DNA of 64,000 nucleotides from Macrostomum hystrix. Lineage: Eukaryota; Platyhelminthes; Macrostomidae. A program made the position numbers and the translations under genes. The DNA is taken from NCBI GenBank assembly GCA_950097015.1, contig CATNEN010000034.1:4434001-4498000 (forward strand), read 5' to 3'. Each line of letters opens with the position of its first letter. Position 1 is the stretch's first letter. The notes under the pieces were generated by a model, which worked only from the letters and a program-made list of their open reading frames with translations, was not told the DNA's origin and ran no database searches. Positions 36,641-47,800 of the stretch are shown here, one piece after another.

Positions 36641-39072
36641 CTCCTGTGTACTTTCGCGTAACGAAGACCAAGTTAAGCTGAGCTTCAGGTGTGAAATTGT
36701 ACACAACAAATGCTTGAGCAGAAGAGAAGATTAAAGAACAGAGCAAAACAAGACAGAACAGAACAGAATAGAGCATGTTGAGTTTCACAAGCTCAAACTC
36801 AAGATATGTTAGGGATAGACGAATAGACGTCTTAGACGAATACACAAAGCTTCGTTCGTCATTTTTGTCCGGTTCCGTGGCCGTGCTGTATGACGCTAGT
36901 CACTTGCCAAAACACTCTCACCCTTCATCGAAATCTCGCCATTCTTGGGAATTGTGCCAGGTTGCCTGGTACTCGATTTGCCGATCCAGTCCAGTGCGGA
37001 TTTGACGTTTAAACAGCCACTCGGCCGGTGCGACCTTGGTTGCCGCATGCGGTGTCGCCCTGTACCTCAGCAGGAACTCGGCCAGCACCTGGTCCAGGCA
37101 TTTTTCACCGTTGTAGTTCGTGTCACTCTTTACATTTGTTCATCACACTTACTTTAAGAAAGTCTTGTAATTTACTGGATGCACACAGGGACACGAGCTG
37201 CAGGAGTATCTCAGGGCATGCAAATTTTTTTCGCAAATCTTTAACAGTAGAAAAAGCGCGCCATTAAAGACGTTGAGAGATATTCAACGATTCCGCCGGG
37301 GTGTCTGGTGCCAAAAACTACCAATATAGGCATAGTTTTTCTGCTCACAAAATTTTATCATGTAGCAGGATCGGCTACCATTGTTGACTATTTTGGATTA
37401 ATTTGATTGTAAACTTTTCTTTTTGAACCAATACGGATTCGCCATCGATGCTTATACAGAGCAATGATACTTGTCCATGTCACCAAGGTCTCCGTTTAGA
37501 ATCGCTGAATATCTCGACGATGATCACGTCGGACGGCTTTGAAAGTTTGTTCACCATACAGGGCGAAACACTTTGGTCCAAATGGTGGACTTTGACGACA
37601 ATCAATCATTCGGTTTTGGATTAATGATATCCTAAAGTCTATGAGCAATATTTGCCAGGGTTCTTATCGTCGCCCCGAAGACAATCGATAGAGCTTCCTT
37701 GTCAATTTGAGCCTAGTTCGTCTCGCTGATAGTCAAGGTTCTGCTGGCGTAGCAAATCTGGTGCCCTATTGCATCAGGAAAAGTGCGATTAATGACTGCT
37801 CCCAGTGCAGAGGAGCTATCGCAGGACAACACAGGACCCGACAAATGTTTTTTTTGGGTCGTAGTAAGTTAGACCCAGTGGTGATGTCAGTCTTTTCTGT
37901 ACAGCACGAAAAGATTGCTCAAATTCTGACGATCAATTAAATTTAAAGTCCTTACACAGGAGCTGGTTTAATGGGTGGAACACTGAGGTCAGGTCAGCCA
38001 GGAACTTGGAGTCATATTGGACCACCTTGATAAGTGATGGACCTCGGAGACATTAGTCAGATGTGGGGCATCCAGAATTGCCTTGACCTTGTCTCAAGAT
38101 TTATGCAGCCTATCTTTATCGATAACGTGTCCCGATTTCATAAATGAGCATTTTGCCGGGTTTAAAGTCAATCCATGCACACGGAATCGCTGGAGGACTT
38201 GTCTTAAGCTTTTCAGGGTGTAACTGCTTATCGGCGCTCTTGATTAGTGCATCATCTCTGTAGCAGACAGTGCGGTGATGCATATTCGCACATTAGGGTT
38301 CGAGTCTTGCACCTGTGGCACTTCGCTTAACTTTGATCAGCTATTTCTAACGCTTGTGCCATGACAATTTGAAAAGCGCTTCGAAAGTGCAATCAGCTTC
38401 TTTTTCCTGTAGCAACCGCTTCTGGATCTGGGCGTCCGCCAGTCCACATTTACACCACACTTCCAGGCACGAAAGCAGACACAGAAATTGCGATACAGCA
38501 GAAATCGAGCATAAGGAGGGCACTGTCTATGGCACAGAAAGGATATATTTGGCACCACGCTGCGCGAGAGAGACAAAGCTGGGCAACACTCGGGTGCCAG
38601 CCGAAATACAACTCAGCTCAAGGCGGCGGGGTGGGTGTCTGGGGTGGGTGTTTACACCCAATCAGCGAGCGCCGATTGGACGCAACAGATCGGTCCCGCA
38701 GCATGTCACCTAAGTAGCTATCAAACTTCTCAAATAAGCCAGAAGGTCTGCCCTGCTTTCTCCGTCGCGCTGAGTAATCCTGAGTAATCCATTGGCCTGT
38801 TCGAATCGTTCAATGTACGGCTGCTAATCCTCTGGATTTGCCGTGTCGAATGCTTCGACGGCTTTCTAAATCCTCGTCACCAATGTTGAGTTTCAGGAAC
38901 TCAAACATCTAAATATAAGTTAGGGAAAATACTTCCATAATAGCTCGCCCAAAGCGAAGCCAGCGCGGTCCTTATATTTGTAACCGATTTGCCATGTGAT
39001 TATATAAAATAGACTGGTATTGCTAACACAAGTGCCACAGACAGATAATACACAGCAGAACAGAACAAAACA
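36640..39072 (-). mobile_element. Decayed Ty3/gypsy retrotransposon
   Basis: Reading the minus strand from the right, a gag-like stretch (about 38880-38345, with YIERFEQANGLL and IQKRLLQEKE) is followed by reverse transcriptase (about 38240-37940, with GLTLNPAKCSFMKSGHVI and VKAILDAPHLTNVSE). RNase H (37700-37640, DKEALSIVFGATI) and integrase (about 37110-36930, FLLRYRATPHAATKVAP) come next. Stops and deletions are frequent. Related segments beginning TGTTGAGTTTCA occur at 36777 and 38885, with similar ACAGAACAGAACA tracts nearby, which look like remnants of LTR ends. A dispersed repeat sits between RNase H and integrase. Confidence 0.75.
37276..37625 (+). repeat. Dispersed repeat family, copy 2
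   Basis: This is the best-preserved copy. It starts with AGATATTCAACGATTC and, about 225 bp later, has the near-inverse GAATCGCTGAATATCTC, so the unit can fold back. Between them come TGTCTGGTGCC, CAATATAGGCATAG and TTCTGCTCACAAAATTTTAT. It interrupts the gypsy relic and is therefore probably younger than it. Confidence 0.6.
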
Positions 39073-39705
39073 GATGAAGGATGGATGATGGATTATAGAT
39101 GATGGATGATGGAGGATGGACGATGGATATAATGCAGGATGGATGAAGGATGATGGATCATGGATCATGGATAATGCAGGATGGATGAAGGATTATGGAT
39201 GATGATTGATGAATAATGCAGGATGGATAAAGGATGATGGATGACTGATGATGGATGATGGATGATGGATAATGCAGGATGGATGAAGGATGATGGATGA
39301 TAATTGATGGATAATGCAGGATGGATGAAGGATGATGGATGATGGATGATGGATAATGCAGGATGGATGAAGGATGATGGATGATGGATGATGGATAATG
39401 CAGGATGGATGAAGGATGATGGATGATGGATGATGGATAATGCAGGATGGATGAAGGATGATGGATGATAATTGATGGATAATGCAGGATGGATGAAGGA
39501 TGATGAATGATGGATCATGGATAATGCAGGGTGGATGAAGGATGATGGATGATAATTGATGGATAATGCTGGATGGATGATGGATGATGGATGATAATTG
39601 ATGAATAATGCTGGATGGATGATTGATGATGGATGGTCTATGATGGGTGATTTATGATTGATGATGGATGATGGATGATGGATGATGGATGATGGATATG
39701 GAGGC
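39065..39705 (+). repeat. GATGGATGATGG-type minisatellite
   Basis: An array built of GATG/GATGG words. A longer unit of about 38-43 bp is visible (GGATGAAGGATGATGGATGA, then GGATAATGCA), repeated about 12 times, grading at both ends into simple GATGGATG repeats. Confidence 0.9.
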
Positions 39706-40249
39706 GGTACTCTGGATGCTTTTATAATCCAAGAGTCTGGAGTTCAAATTTAAGCCATTGAGCAACTATTTCTGTGCTTAAACAAAACGCTAAGATCTCC
39801 ATCAGGCTTGATTCCTAATTAGGCTGTACTTGTTGCTCTACTGAATTAGCATTTGCATATCAATCAGCAATCAGTAACCGTCAGTCATGCAAGACCGATG
39901 ACAGGTGTCAGGTGTCAATGACTCATTCATGCTTCAGAAGTATCAGATATTTAAGTTACTACAGATAATAGACAAATTTAAAATTGACTGACATATATTT
40001 CTATTCATATATATATATTTTTTAGTAAAACAGAATCGTGTTATGAGATACAAGAGACCGAAATAAGCTCCTGTAAAGGCGAAATCACTGCAGACTACAA
40101 AAATGAAGAAACATTTCTAGGCAAGAATATGTCAATCCTGAAGATAACTATAAAAATGATTCAGAAAAAAGGCTACAATTGAGACTGCTTCGTGAAGTAG
40201 AAAATTATCATGCGCGCAGCAACCGAATAGAAGTTTTAAAGAAACACTG
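39705..40249. other. Spacer with a SINE-like head
   Basis: Positions 39705-39780 have tRNA-like features (GGCGGTACTCTGGATGC and, 35 bp on, GGAGTTCAAATTTAAGCC), suggesting a SINE fragment. The rest is AT-rich 3' flank of vWA copy B, unrelated to the copy A flank. Confidence 0.35.
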
Positions 40250-40264
40250 AGACCGGTGCTGAAG

Positions 40265-41995
40265 TCACAGCTCGTCGAAGGCGGAGTCGCTGCTAAACAG
40301 CTGGCCGAGAACCTCGTGGAGGCCCTCGGAGCTGATGCGGTCAGTCATCTTGCGCACCTCGTCCTCGAAGGTGTCGCACTGGACGCCCAGGCGGCCCAGG
40401 ATGCTGTCCAGCTTGTTGAGGTCGGGCCGGCTGCCGTTGAGCACAAACTGCTGGACGCTGAGTCCTCGCCTCGCAGCCTCGCTCACCATCTGGCCCTTGG
40501 CGTGCTGCTGCCTGAGGAAGGAGACGAAGACGAGCTTGGCGTTGAACACCTCCTGGCAATAGAGCTCGAAGAGCGGGAAGAACCGGGTGCCCTTGAAGTC
40601 GGTGTTCTCCTCCTCGTCGGTGACCACGATGAAGGTCTTGACGAGCTCCTTGCGCTCGTAGTAGGGGTGCAGAGCGGCGGCGTGGGCGGTGCAGCCGGAG
40701 GCGCTGGTGCTGCGGGCGAGACTCAGCACCTCCTCGATGGTGCGGGGACTGGCCTCGGGTCGCCAGGAGTTGGTGTTGAAAAAGACGAGGTCGCACTTGA
40801 TGATGGCAGACAGCAGCGAGGAGATGATGGTGGCGGTCCTGATGGCCACGCCCATGGAGGAGGACGCGTCGCCGATGACCACCACGGGAGACTCCAGGTT
40901 GAGAGAGGTCTCCTGGAGCTTCTGCTCAGCGGCGGGAATGAGCAGCTGGTAGAAGCTGGGCACGGGCGACATGCCGGAGAAGAGCAGCAGGCGCTCCATC
41001 AGCTTGCCGTAGGTGAGGGTGACTCGCTCGCCGTTGCGCAGCCGCTCTTCGATGGCTGCATCGACCTCGGAACACTTGACGTCCTCGTACCACCAGATGC
41101 CGCGGTCGACTCGGTCGTCGTTGCGCACCACCCGCGCCTTCGTCTCGTTGGTCATGTGGGCGAGGAAGCGGCGAATCTCGGAGAAGGGCAGCGCTCGATC
41201 TGCCAGGATCTCGTTCACGTTCTCCGGAGTGATGACGCTGCACTGCTTGGCCAGCGTCCCGTCCGGAGCCTCGGCGCCGAAGCAGAACGGCAGGAACCAG
41301 GGCGCTGCGGGGAAGTCCGTTGTCGGGTTCAGGTGGCAAATGTCGGCCAGCTTCTTCCACGGGTCCTTGGACATGTGCAGAGCAAAGTACTCGAGCTCGG
41401 CTGCAGAGAAGCTGCGCACCCAGCGCTGCACATGTCGGCAGAAGGCGCCGCTGGCCGAGCCCTGAGCCGGCCGAATGGCCGACAGGTTGTCAATGTTGTA
41501 CTTGACTTTGCTGACAAGCTTCTTCTTGGCTCCGCCTGGCTGGCTCTGCGCCTTGGCCAGTCGCTTCTCCCACTCGCGGATCTTCCGGCCGGAGTCCAGC
41601 ATGGTGGCCGCCTTCAGAACCTCGGCGACTCCGAAGCTGCCTCGAAGCTTGAGCAGTCCGGAGGCCAGGGCCGGATCGCCGCGGGCCCAGGCCGCCGCCA
41701 GGGCGCGAACCCGGGCGTTCTGGTTGATCTCGACTCCGGACTTGGTGAGCACGGCGATGGCCGCAGCGTATCGAGTCCGGTTGCTGCTCTGAGCTCGCGT
41801 GTGCTGCTCAAAGCTGGTCACGCCCAGGAAGAATGCGCTACTGTCTGCCGCAATGTCCAGCGCCTCGTCCGCATCCGTCACCTTCCCGACGGCCCACTCG
41901 TCCTCCGCCGGCTGCTGCTGACGGCCCGCAGCGCGGCCTCCGCCTCGACCGCCGCGTCCGCCTCGACCTCGAAAAGCTCCTCGTCCGCGAACCAT
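40265..41995 (-). CDS. RGG-box/von Willebrand A protein, copy B
   Basis: An intronless 576-residue twin of copy A on the opposite strand. It lacks a ten-residue segment of the RGG box (30 bp), and I see only two other amino-acid changes: Ala for Val-adjacent Pro in DPALAS, and Glu for Asp in LNLESP. The MIDAS residues are intact, so both copies should work. Near-identity covers 40250-42009 and stops 14 bp before the ATG and 15 bp after the stop. Because the frame is open upstream, an 11-residue-longer start (42028) is possible, but those residues are not shared with copy A. The flanking sequences, and so probably the promoters, differ between the copies. Confidence 0.75.
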   Translation of the reverse strand: MVRGRGAFRGRGGRGGRGGGRAAGRQQQPAEDEWAVGKVTDADEALDIAADSSAFFLGVTSFEQHTRAQSSNRTRYAAAIAVLTKSGVEINQNARVRALAAAWARGDPALASGLLKLRGSFGVAEVLKAATMLDSGRKIREWEKRLAKAQSQPGGAKKKLVSKVKYNIDNLSAIRPAQGSASGAFCRHVQRWVRSFSAAELEYFALHMSKDPWKKLADICHLNPTTDFPAAPWFLPFCFGAEAPDGTLAKQCSVITPENVNEILADRALPFSEIRRFLAHMTNETKARVVRNDDRVDRGIWWYEDVKCSEVDAAIEERLRNGERVTLTYGKLMERLLLFSGMSPVPSFYQLLIPAAEQKLQETSLNLESPVVVIGDASSSMGVAIRTATIISSLLSAIIKCDLVFFNTNSWRPEASPRTIEEVLSLARSTSASGCTAHAAALHPYYERKELVKTFIVVTDEEENTDFKGTRFFPLFELYCQEVFNAKLVFVSFLRQQHAKGQMVSEAARRGLSVQQFVLNGSRPDLNKLDSILGRLGVQCDTFEDEVRKMTDRISSEGLHEVLGQLFSSDSAFDEL

Positions 41996-42009
41996 TGTGC
42001 TCCGTTTGC

Positions 42010-42733
42010 TCTCTGGTCTGTGAGCCAATTGTAATTAAAGCTTAGATGAGTTTCCCTGTTAGTTTTAGAGCAGCTTTTCATGGGATTGCACTAGTCAAAG
42101 ACGATTTTGCAATGTTGTAAACTTCTTGCAACATCTTGTGCAATAACTGAAATTGTACTCACAAGTGCACAATAGATTTTTCACTTCATTCCATGTTCTA
42201 CTCCTGCTTTCTCACCCTTTCTTGCCCTGTACATATAGATGGAAACAAGAGAAGACGCGCTGTTCACAAATATATTCGTCCCTCAATGCAGTATTTTTTG
42301 GTTGCCATGCAGCGAGCGCACACGTAACTGTACTGCTAAGTTGTGGCCCACTTTCTGTCCCTGTTTCATTGATCGGCCCTTTTGTCCGAGGAAAACCTGA
42401 GCTGTCGCTGGCGATAGAATTGCTTAAAAAGTTTCGCTTAAAAGTTCGTTAATTAGGTTGACAGTATAGAAAGACGTCTTTTAAAGTTAGTTCAAGGCAA
42501 AAAGTTTTGCGAAAAGTTATGATGGACCTCCGTGGTCTCTCCCCAGGGGGGAATAGTGTGGTCTTTCTACCGTTAAAACAGAAGTGACTGACAACGTTCT
42601 CGGCATCTACTGTTAATGTCCTCTTTAATGTCGGTACTGTAATGTAATGTAATGTAATGTAAGTACTTGTAATATAGGTAAAATATGAAAAACGGTCGAG
42701 AAAATGTTCTTTTGGTATTTATCGTGCTTAATT
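42010..42733. other. Spacer with dispersed repeat copy 3
   Basis: Positions 42515-42620 (CCGTGGTCTCTCCCCAG, GGTCTTTCTACCGTTAAA, GTGACTGACAACG) match the downstream part of repeat copy 1 (10925-11005). A TAATG microsatellite lies at about 42638-42662. The rest (42010-42500) is the upstream flank of vWA copy B without recognisable features. Confidence 0.5.
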
Positions 42734-43192
42734 TCATTTACAACTCAGAGTAGCATCGCCTGAAGAGGCGACTGAGCCGTGGTCGCTGACAGCTTGTGGG
42801 GCGGTGTCATCCTCATCAGCGCTGGCTTCAGCGGCCTCAAATGCCGCAATTATTCGCCTGGCCCTGGCCACATCTTGTCTCTTGGTAGCCAGAACCCTGG
42901 CCTCTCTGCCGCTCACGAGCAGCTGCACCTGTTTCGCCGCCTCAGCTGATTCGCTTTTTCGCACAATGGACGCTCCCACTAGAAATATGAGCGTCAGAGC
43001 GTACAGCAGCATCATGGCCATTACGTAACCACTGGCGCCAAGGGATTGCTCCGGAGATGACGGCGGGGTCGACGTCGTGTCCAACTGAGCGACCAGAAAA
43101 CGCAGCGCCTGTTGGACGAGCTTCCGTTCTCGGTCCAACTGCCGGATCTGATAGCCCTCCAGGAGGCTGGTGACGTTTCTAACCGGAGGCAT
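42734..43192 (-). CDS. Small single-pass membrane protein of unknown family
   Basis: 152 residues. The N-terminal part has an N-glycosylation site at residues 6-8 (NVT) and a Leu/Arg/Gln-rich amphipathic stretch. One membrane segment lies at about 56-77 (YVMAMMLLYALTLIFLVGASIV). The C-terminal part has a basic start (RKSE), a charged helical stretch (VARARRIIAAFEAAEA) and an acidic, Ser-rich end. The layout, with a glycosylated N-terminus, one membrane span and then basic residues, resembles KCNE-type potassium-channel subunits, but sequence identity is too weak to claim that. A TTTTCCAG acceptor 20 bp upstream of the ATG suggests a 5' UTR intron or a trans-splice site. Confidence 0.5.
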   Translation of the reverse strand: MPPVRNVTSLLEGYQIRQLDRERKLVQQALRFLVAQLDTTSTPPSSPEQSLGASGYVMAMMLLYALTLIFLVGASIVRKSESAEAAKQVQLLVSGREARVLATKRQDVARARRIIAAFEAAEASADEDDTAPQAVSDHGSVASSGDATLSCK

Positions 43193-44878
43193 TTTTTGGC
43201 TCCTGAAGTCGTCTGGAAAAGGAATGTGAAATTTGGAATGCTAATCATTTGGTGACACTTGAGTCGCATCCAGCGAGGAGGCAATTTTGCCCGTTCCGTT
43301 GACTGCTGCGCACTGAGTACGCATGCACAGTCACACAGATGTGTACATCTGTCGTAGCTTTCTTATCGTCACTCACTCCCCAATGGCAATGGGCCATTAA
43401 GTATTGAGTGTTTATGAAATTCGATTATGACTCTAAGACAAAAGACTTTGGGTGAGCCATAGAAATCTAGATTTAGGATAAACGAAGGTCAAAAATGGTC
43501 ATTTACTTTTAGTTACGGCCATAGACAATACTATCACTGCGATCGTTGTTGGGTTTTTTCCGCTGAATTCAACTTGTGTCCCGAGGCCATAGACATCTAC
43601 ACGGTCATAAATGAGCTCTGAAACGATGCTAGTTGTACATCTGTACATATGGTAGTATTCTGCTGTTCCATAGACATGGGAGCTAAAAAAGAGAACTTTT
43701 TTCGAGCAGTTTTAAATACCATGGTGTCCTTGCCTCTTGTAGTTGATCTTCAACATAGAATAGACCATCTGTTTATCCAAAGCGAGCGTTTAACAATTAG
43801 CGGTAACTAATTGGCCAAACGTTAATTAAACTCGTTATTCGCTACTTACCAAACAAGCTTGTTAGTCGATTTGCTAGTTTGGAAGAAGCCAAAATTGTCT
43901 TGTTAAAAAACTACCAGATACCTTGAATGCCTATAGTTTATAAATTCAAAATTTATATTGAGATTTTGCGATACCTTATTTCATTTTTATTTTTTATTTA
44001 AACAGTCACATTTGCAGTGAATTGTTTCAATTAATTTTTTCAATTCCAGTCCGTATGCCTCTTCAAATCCTTCCAGCACTTGGCGAGAAAAAAATTAATC
44101 AACAAAGAGTGAGCAAGAATGATTTTTTTTACCGAAACAGCAAATGAAATATGCCGGCCTGAAGGTTTTGAAAATTGTTTCTTGTATGCATGGAAATTTT
44201 CTCGTTTTTTGGCGTGCTACATACAGAAAATTAGTAAAAATTACTTTAATCAACATACGTACGGAATGATGCAAGGTGTAAGGAGATATTTAAAAAAGAC
44301 AAGCAAGATGCTTAACACACTACTGCGGGTAAGAATGTGAGTAGAGTTGTACGAGTCATTATATATACAAGTAAAATAATAAATATGTTTGACAATTAAA
44401 AAGCACTTTGGGGAATACACCCCAAAAACACGTTGCTTAGCTTAGCAACCAGTAAAATATTTCCAACATAGAATATTGGACACAAATTATAAAAAATTAC
44501 AATTTATATAGGATTTATTCATACGAACAGAGGAATGTATGAAAAAATCACAAAGCTATAAATTGTTAACTCAGACAACGCAAAACGATAGCTTCGCAAT
44601 TTGGAATTAGAGAAGAGTAAAAATAAACACACTAAGGATTAAATGTACATTCATAAGTGTACATCGCTTCTATTTTTAGATAGCAAAGGCGGGTGATTCA
44701 TCCTATGGTTTTCTACCCCAACTAGACAGCCACCCCAATTTATAGCCAGTCTATTTTTAGACATTCGATTTTACGAAACCAATATAGATCAAGTTAGAGC
44801 AAATTTTCGACCATAAGCTCTTCTGAAAATGTATAAACTATTATAGATGCTAATTTAATTATGTTTAATTTCGAAAGC
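43193..44878. other. Spacer between the membrane protein and lachesin-like genes
   Basis: AT-rich. No exon is supported. A TTTATT (AATAAA on the minus strand) at 44514-44519 is a candidate poly(A) signal for the lachesin-like gene, about 360 bp after its stop. Confidence 0.4.
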
Positions 44879-47800
44879 CTAAATCCAGCGCAGAAGAGCG
44901 GCAGCCAGGCAGACAGACAGCAGGCTAATCAGGGCACTAGGCCTGCTAACGATGGCAGACAAAGTCTCGAGGCTATTACCGAAGCACAGCGGACCCTGGC
45001 ACACCTCCTCATTAGCCAGTGTTAGAACAGCGGCATCTACGCCATATTTGTTCTTAGCCACGCAGGTGTAATTGCCCAGATGAATAGATCGCAGCGGTTT
45101 AATGCGGAGCGAATAGAAGAACTCGTACACCTGCGTGCCGGCCGCGCCCTGGCTGCGAAGGCGCTCAACAGTGTACGGGAATTCGTTCTTGATCACCTGA
45201 CTGTCTGGCAGCGGCTGGTCCGGCTTTGGCACCACCGTGCCTTTGTAGAAGGTCACTTCCGGATCCGGGAAGCCGGTTGAGATGCACTCGAGAGTCATTT
45301 CAAAATTTCTGTCGGGGGCCTAAAATGGGCGGATGTGATTTTTTAATCGAAAAGATACAATGTAATTTTCTTGATTTTATTAAATCAATTTGTTTTAAAA
45401 TGGACCAGACCCTTGTAATAAAATCAAATAATTAAGGATTAGGGTTGTGTAGTCTCCGTCATAGCCCAATGATCCTGAGACACTGAGGGAGTTGGTCATA
45501 GCCCAATGACACTGAGGGAGTTGGTCATAGCCCAATGACACTGAGGAGTTGGTCATAGCCCAATGACACTGAGGGAGTTGGTCATAGCCCAATGACACTG
45601 AGGAGTTGGTCATAGCCCAATGACACTGAGGGAGTTGGTCATAGCCCAATGACACTGGGGGAGTTGGTCAAAGCCCAATGACACTGAGGAGTTGGTCATA
45701 GCCCAATGACACTGAGGGAGTTGGTCATAGCCCAATGACAATGAGGGAGTTGGTCAAAGCCCAATGACACTGAGGGAGTTGGTCAAAGCCCAATGACACT
45801 GAGGGAGTTGGTCATAGCCCAATGACACTGAGGGAGTTGGTCATAGCCCAATGACACTGAGGGAGTTGGTCATAGCCCAATGACAATGAGGGAGTTGGTC
45901 AAAGCCCAATGACACTGAGGGAGTTGGTCATAGCCCAATGACACTGAGGGAGTTGGTCATAGCCCAATGACACTGAGGGAGTTGGTCAAAGCCCAATGAC
46001 ACTGAGGAGTTGGTCATAGCCCAATGACACTGAGGGAGTTGGTCATAGCCCAATGACACTGAGGGAGTTGGTCATAGCCTAATGACACTGAGGGAGTTGG
46101 TCATAGCCCAATGACACTGAGGGAGGTGGTCATAGCCCAATGACACTGAGGGAGTTGGTCATAGCCCAATGACACTGAGGGAGTTGGTCAAAGCCCAATG
46201 ACAATGAGGGAGTTGGTCATAGCCCAATGACAATGAGGGAGTTGGTCAAAGCCCAATGACACTGAGGGAGTTGGTCATAGCCCAATGACACTGAGGGAGT
46301 TGGTCATAGCCCAATGACACTGAGGGAGGTGGTCATAGCCCAATGACACTGAGGGAGTTGGTCATAGCCCAATGACAATGAGGGAGTTGGTCATAGCCCA
46401 ATGACACTGAGGGAGTTGGTCATAGCCCAATGACACTGAGGGAGTTGGTCATAGCCCAAAGACACTGAGGGAGTTGGTCATAGCCCAATGACACTGAGGG
46501 AGTTGGTCATAGCCCAATGACACTGAGGGAGTTGGTCATAGCCCAATGACACTGAGGGAGTTGGTCATAGCCCAAAGACACTGAGGGAGTTGGTCATAGC
46601 CCAATGACACTGAGGGAGTTGGTCAAAGCCCAATGACACTGAGGGAGTTGGTCATAGCCCAAAGACACTGAGGGAGTTGGTCATATAGCCCAATGACACT
46701 GAGGGAGGTGGTCATAGCCCAATGACAGTGAGGGAGTTGGTCATATAGCCCAATGACACTGAGGGAGTTGGTCATAGCCCAATGACACTGAGGAGTTGGT
46801 CATATAGCCCAATGACACTGAGGGAGGTGGTCATAGCCCAATGACACTGAGGGAGTTGGTCATAGCCCAATGACACTGAGGGAGTTGGTCATAGCCCAAT
46901 GACACTGAGGGAGGTGGTCATAGCCCAATGACACTGAGGGAGTTGGTCATAGCCCAATGACACTGAGGGAGTTGGTCATAGCCCAATGACACTGAGGGAG
47001 TTGGTCATAGCCCAATGACCAAGATCATTGATATAAAAGATTCTTTGCTACTTTAGTATAGCTACCTGAATGATACTAAAGAGCTTTAGTAGAGCTTAAA
47101 CAGCCGGCAATGGCCCAAATATCCGCTCACCTGCAAGTACAGGTTGTGCAACCGGGCACCGCGAATGCTAGGCGCATAGTTGACATCGATGCGAACATCA
47201 TGCTTAGCACCGTATCCAACATTATTATTGGCAAAGCAGCGGTAAACTCCACGATCGTATCTAGTGACATTCACGAGCGTCACTTCGCTCTGGTAAACGC
47301 GCTGCGGCCGACCCGGAATATTCAAAGGCTGGCCGTTGGCTCGAATCCAGCTGATGTGGGCTGGCGGCTCCGAGGTGGCACTGCATCTCAAGGTGACGTT
47401 GGAACCCTCCTCCACAACCTTGGATGAAGTTGGCCAAATATATTTTAGATTAATAGAAAATGAATGAATGGCGAATCCAAATTGGTTCATCATGAAATAG
47501 TCAAAAATGAAAGCCTGGTTAGATGATGAAGTTTTGTGAGCAGAAAAAATATGCCTATATTGGTGGTTTTTGCCACCAAGACACACTGGCTAGAATCGTT
47601 GAATATCTCGACTTTTCCAAGGAGATTGAGAATCGAACCCTTGACCTTTCTGTATTCCTGTAGCCTAGCCTAGCTTAGCAATGAAACATACAATATAAAA
47701 ACTAAAAAAATGAATAACCTGATTGTTGGTGACCTCAGCCGGGTTAATAAATGGCTCTCTGGGCACAATGAGAATAGCTACAACCTCTGGCGAGTCAGCT

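Noticed and set aside
36640-42733. Assembly fold-back artefact explaining the inverted vWA copies
   Set aside because: Not fully excluded, but a fold-back would duplicate the flanks too. Here the flanks are unrelated and the copies differ by a 30-bp indel and substitutions.
45455-47022. CRISPR array
   Set aside because: Repeats are directly adjacent with no spacers, and the DNA is animal. The same applies to all arrays here.
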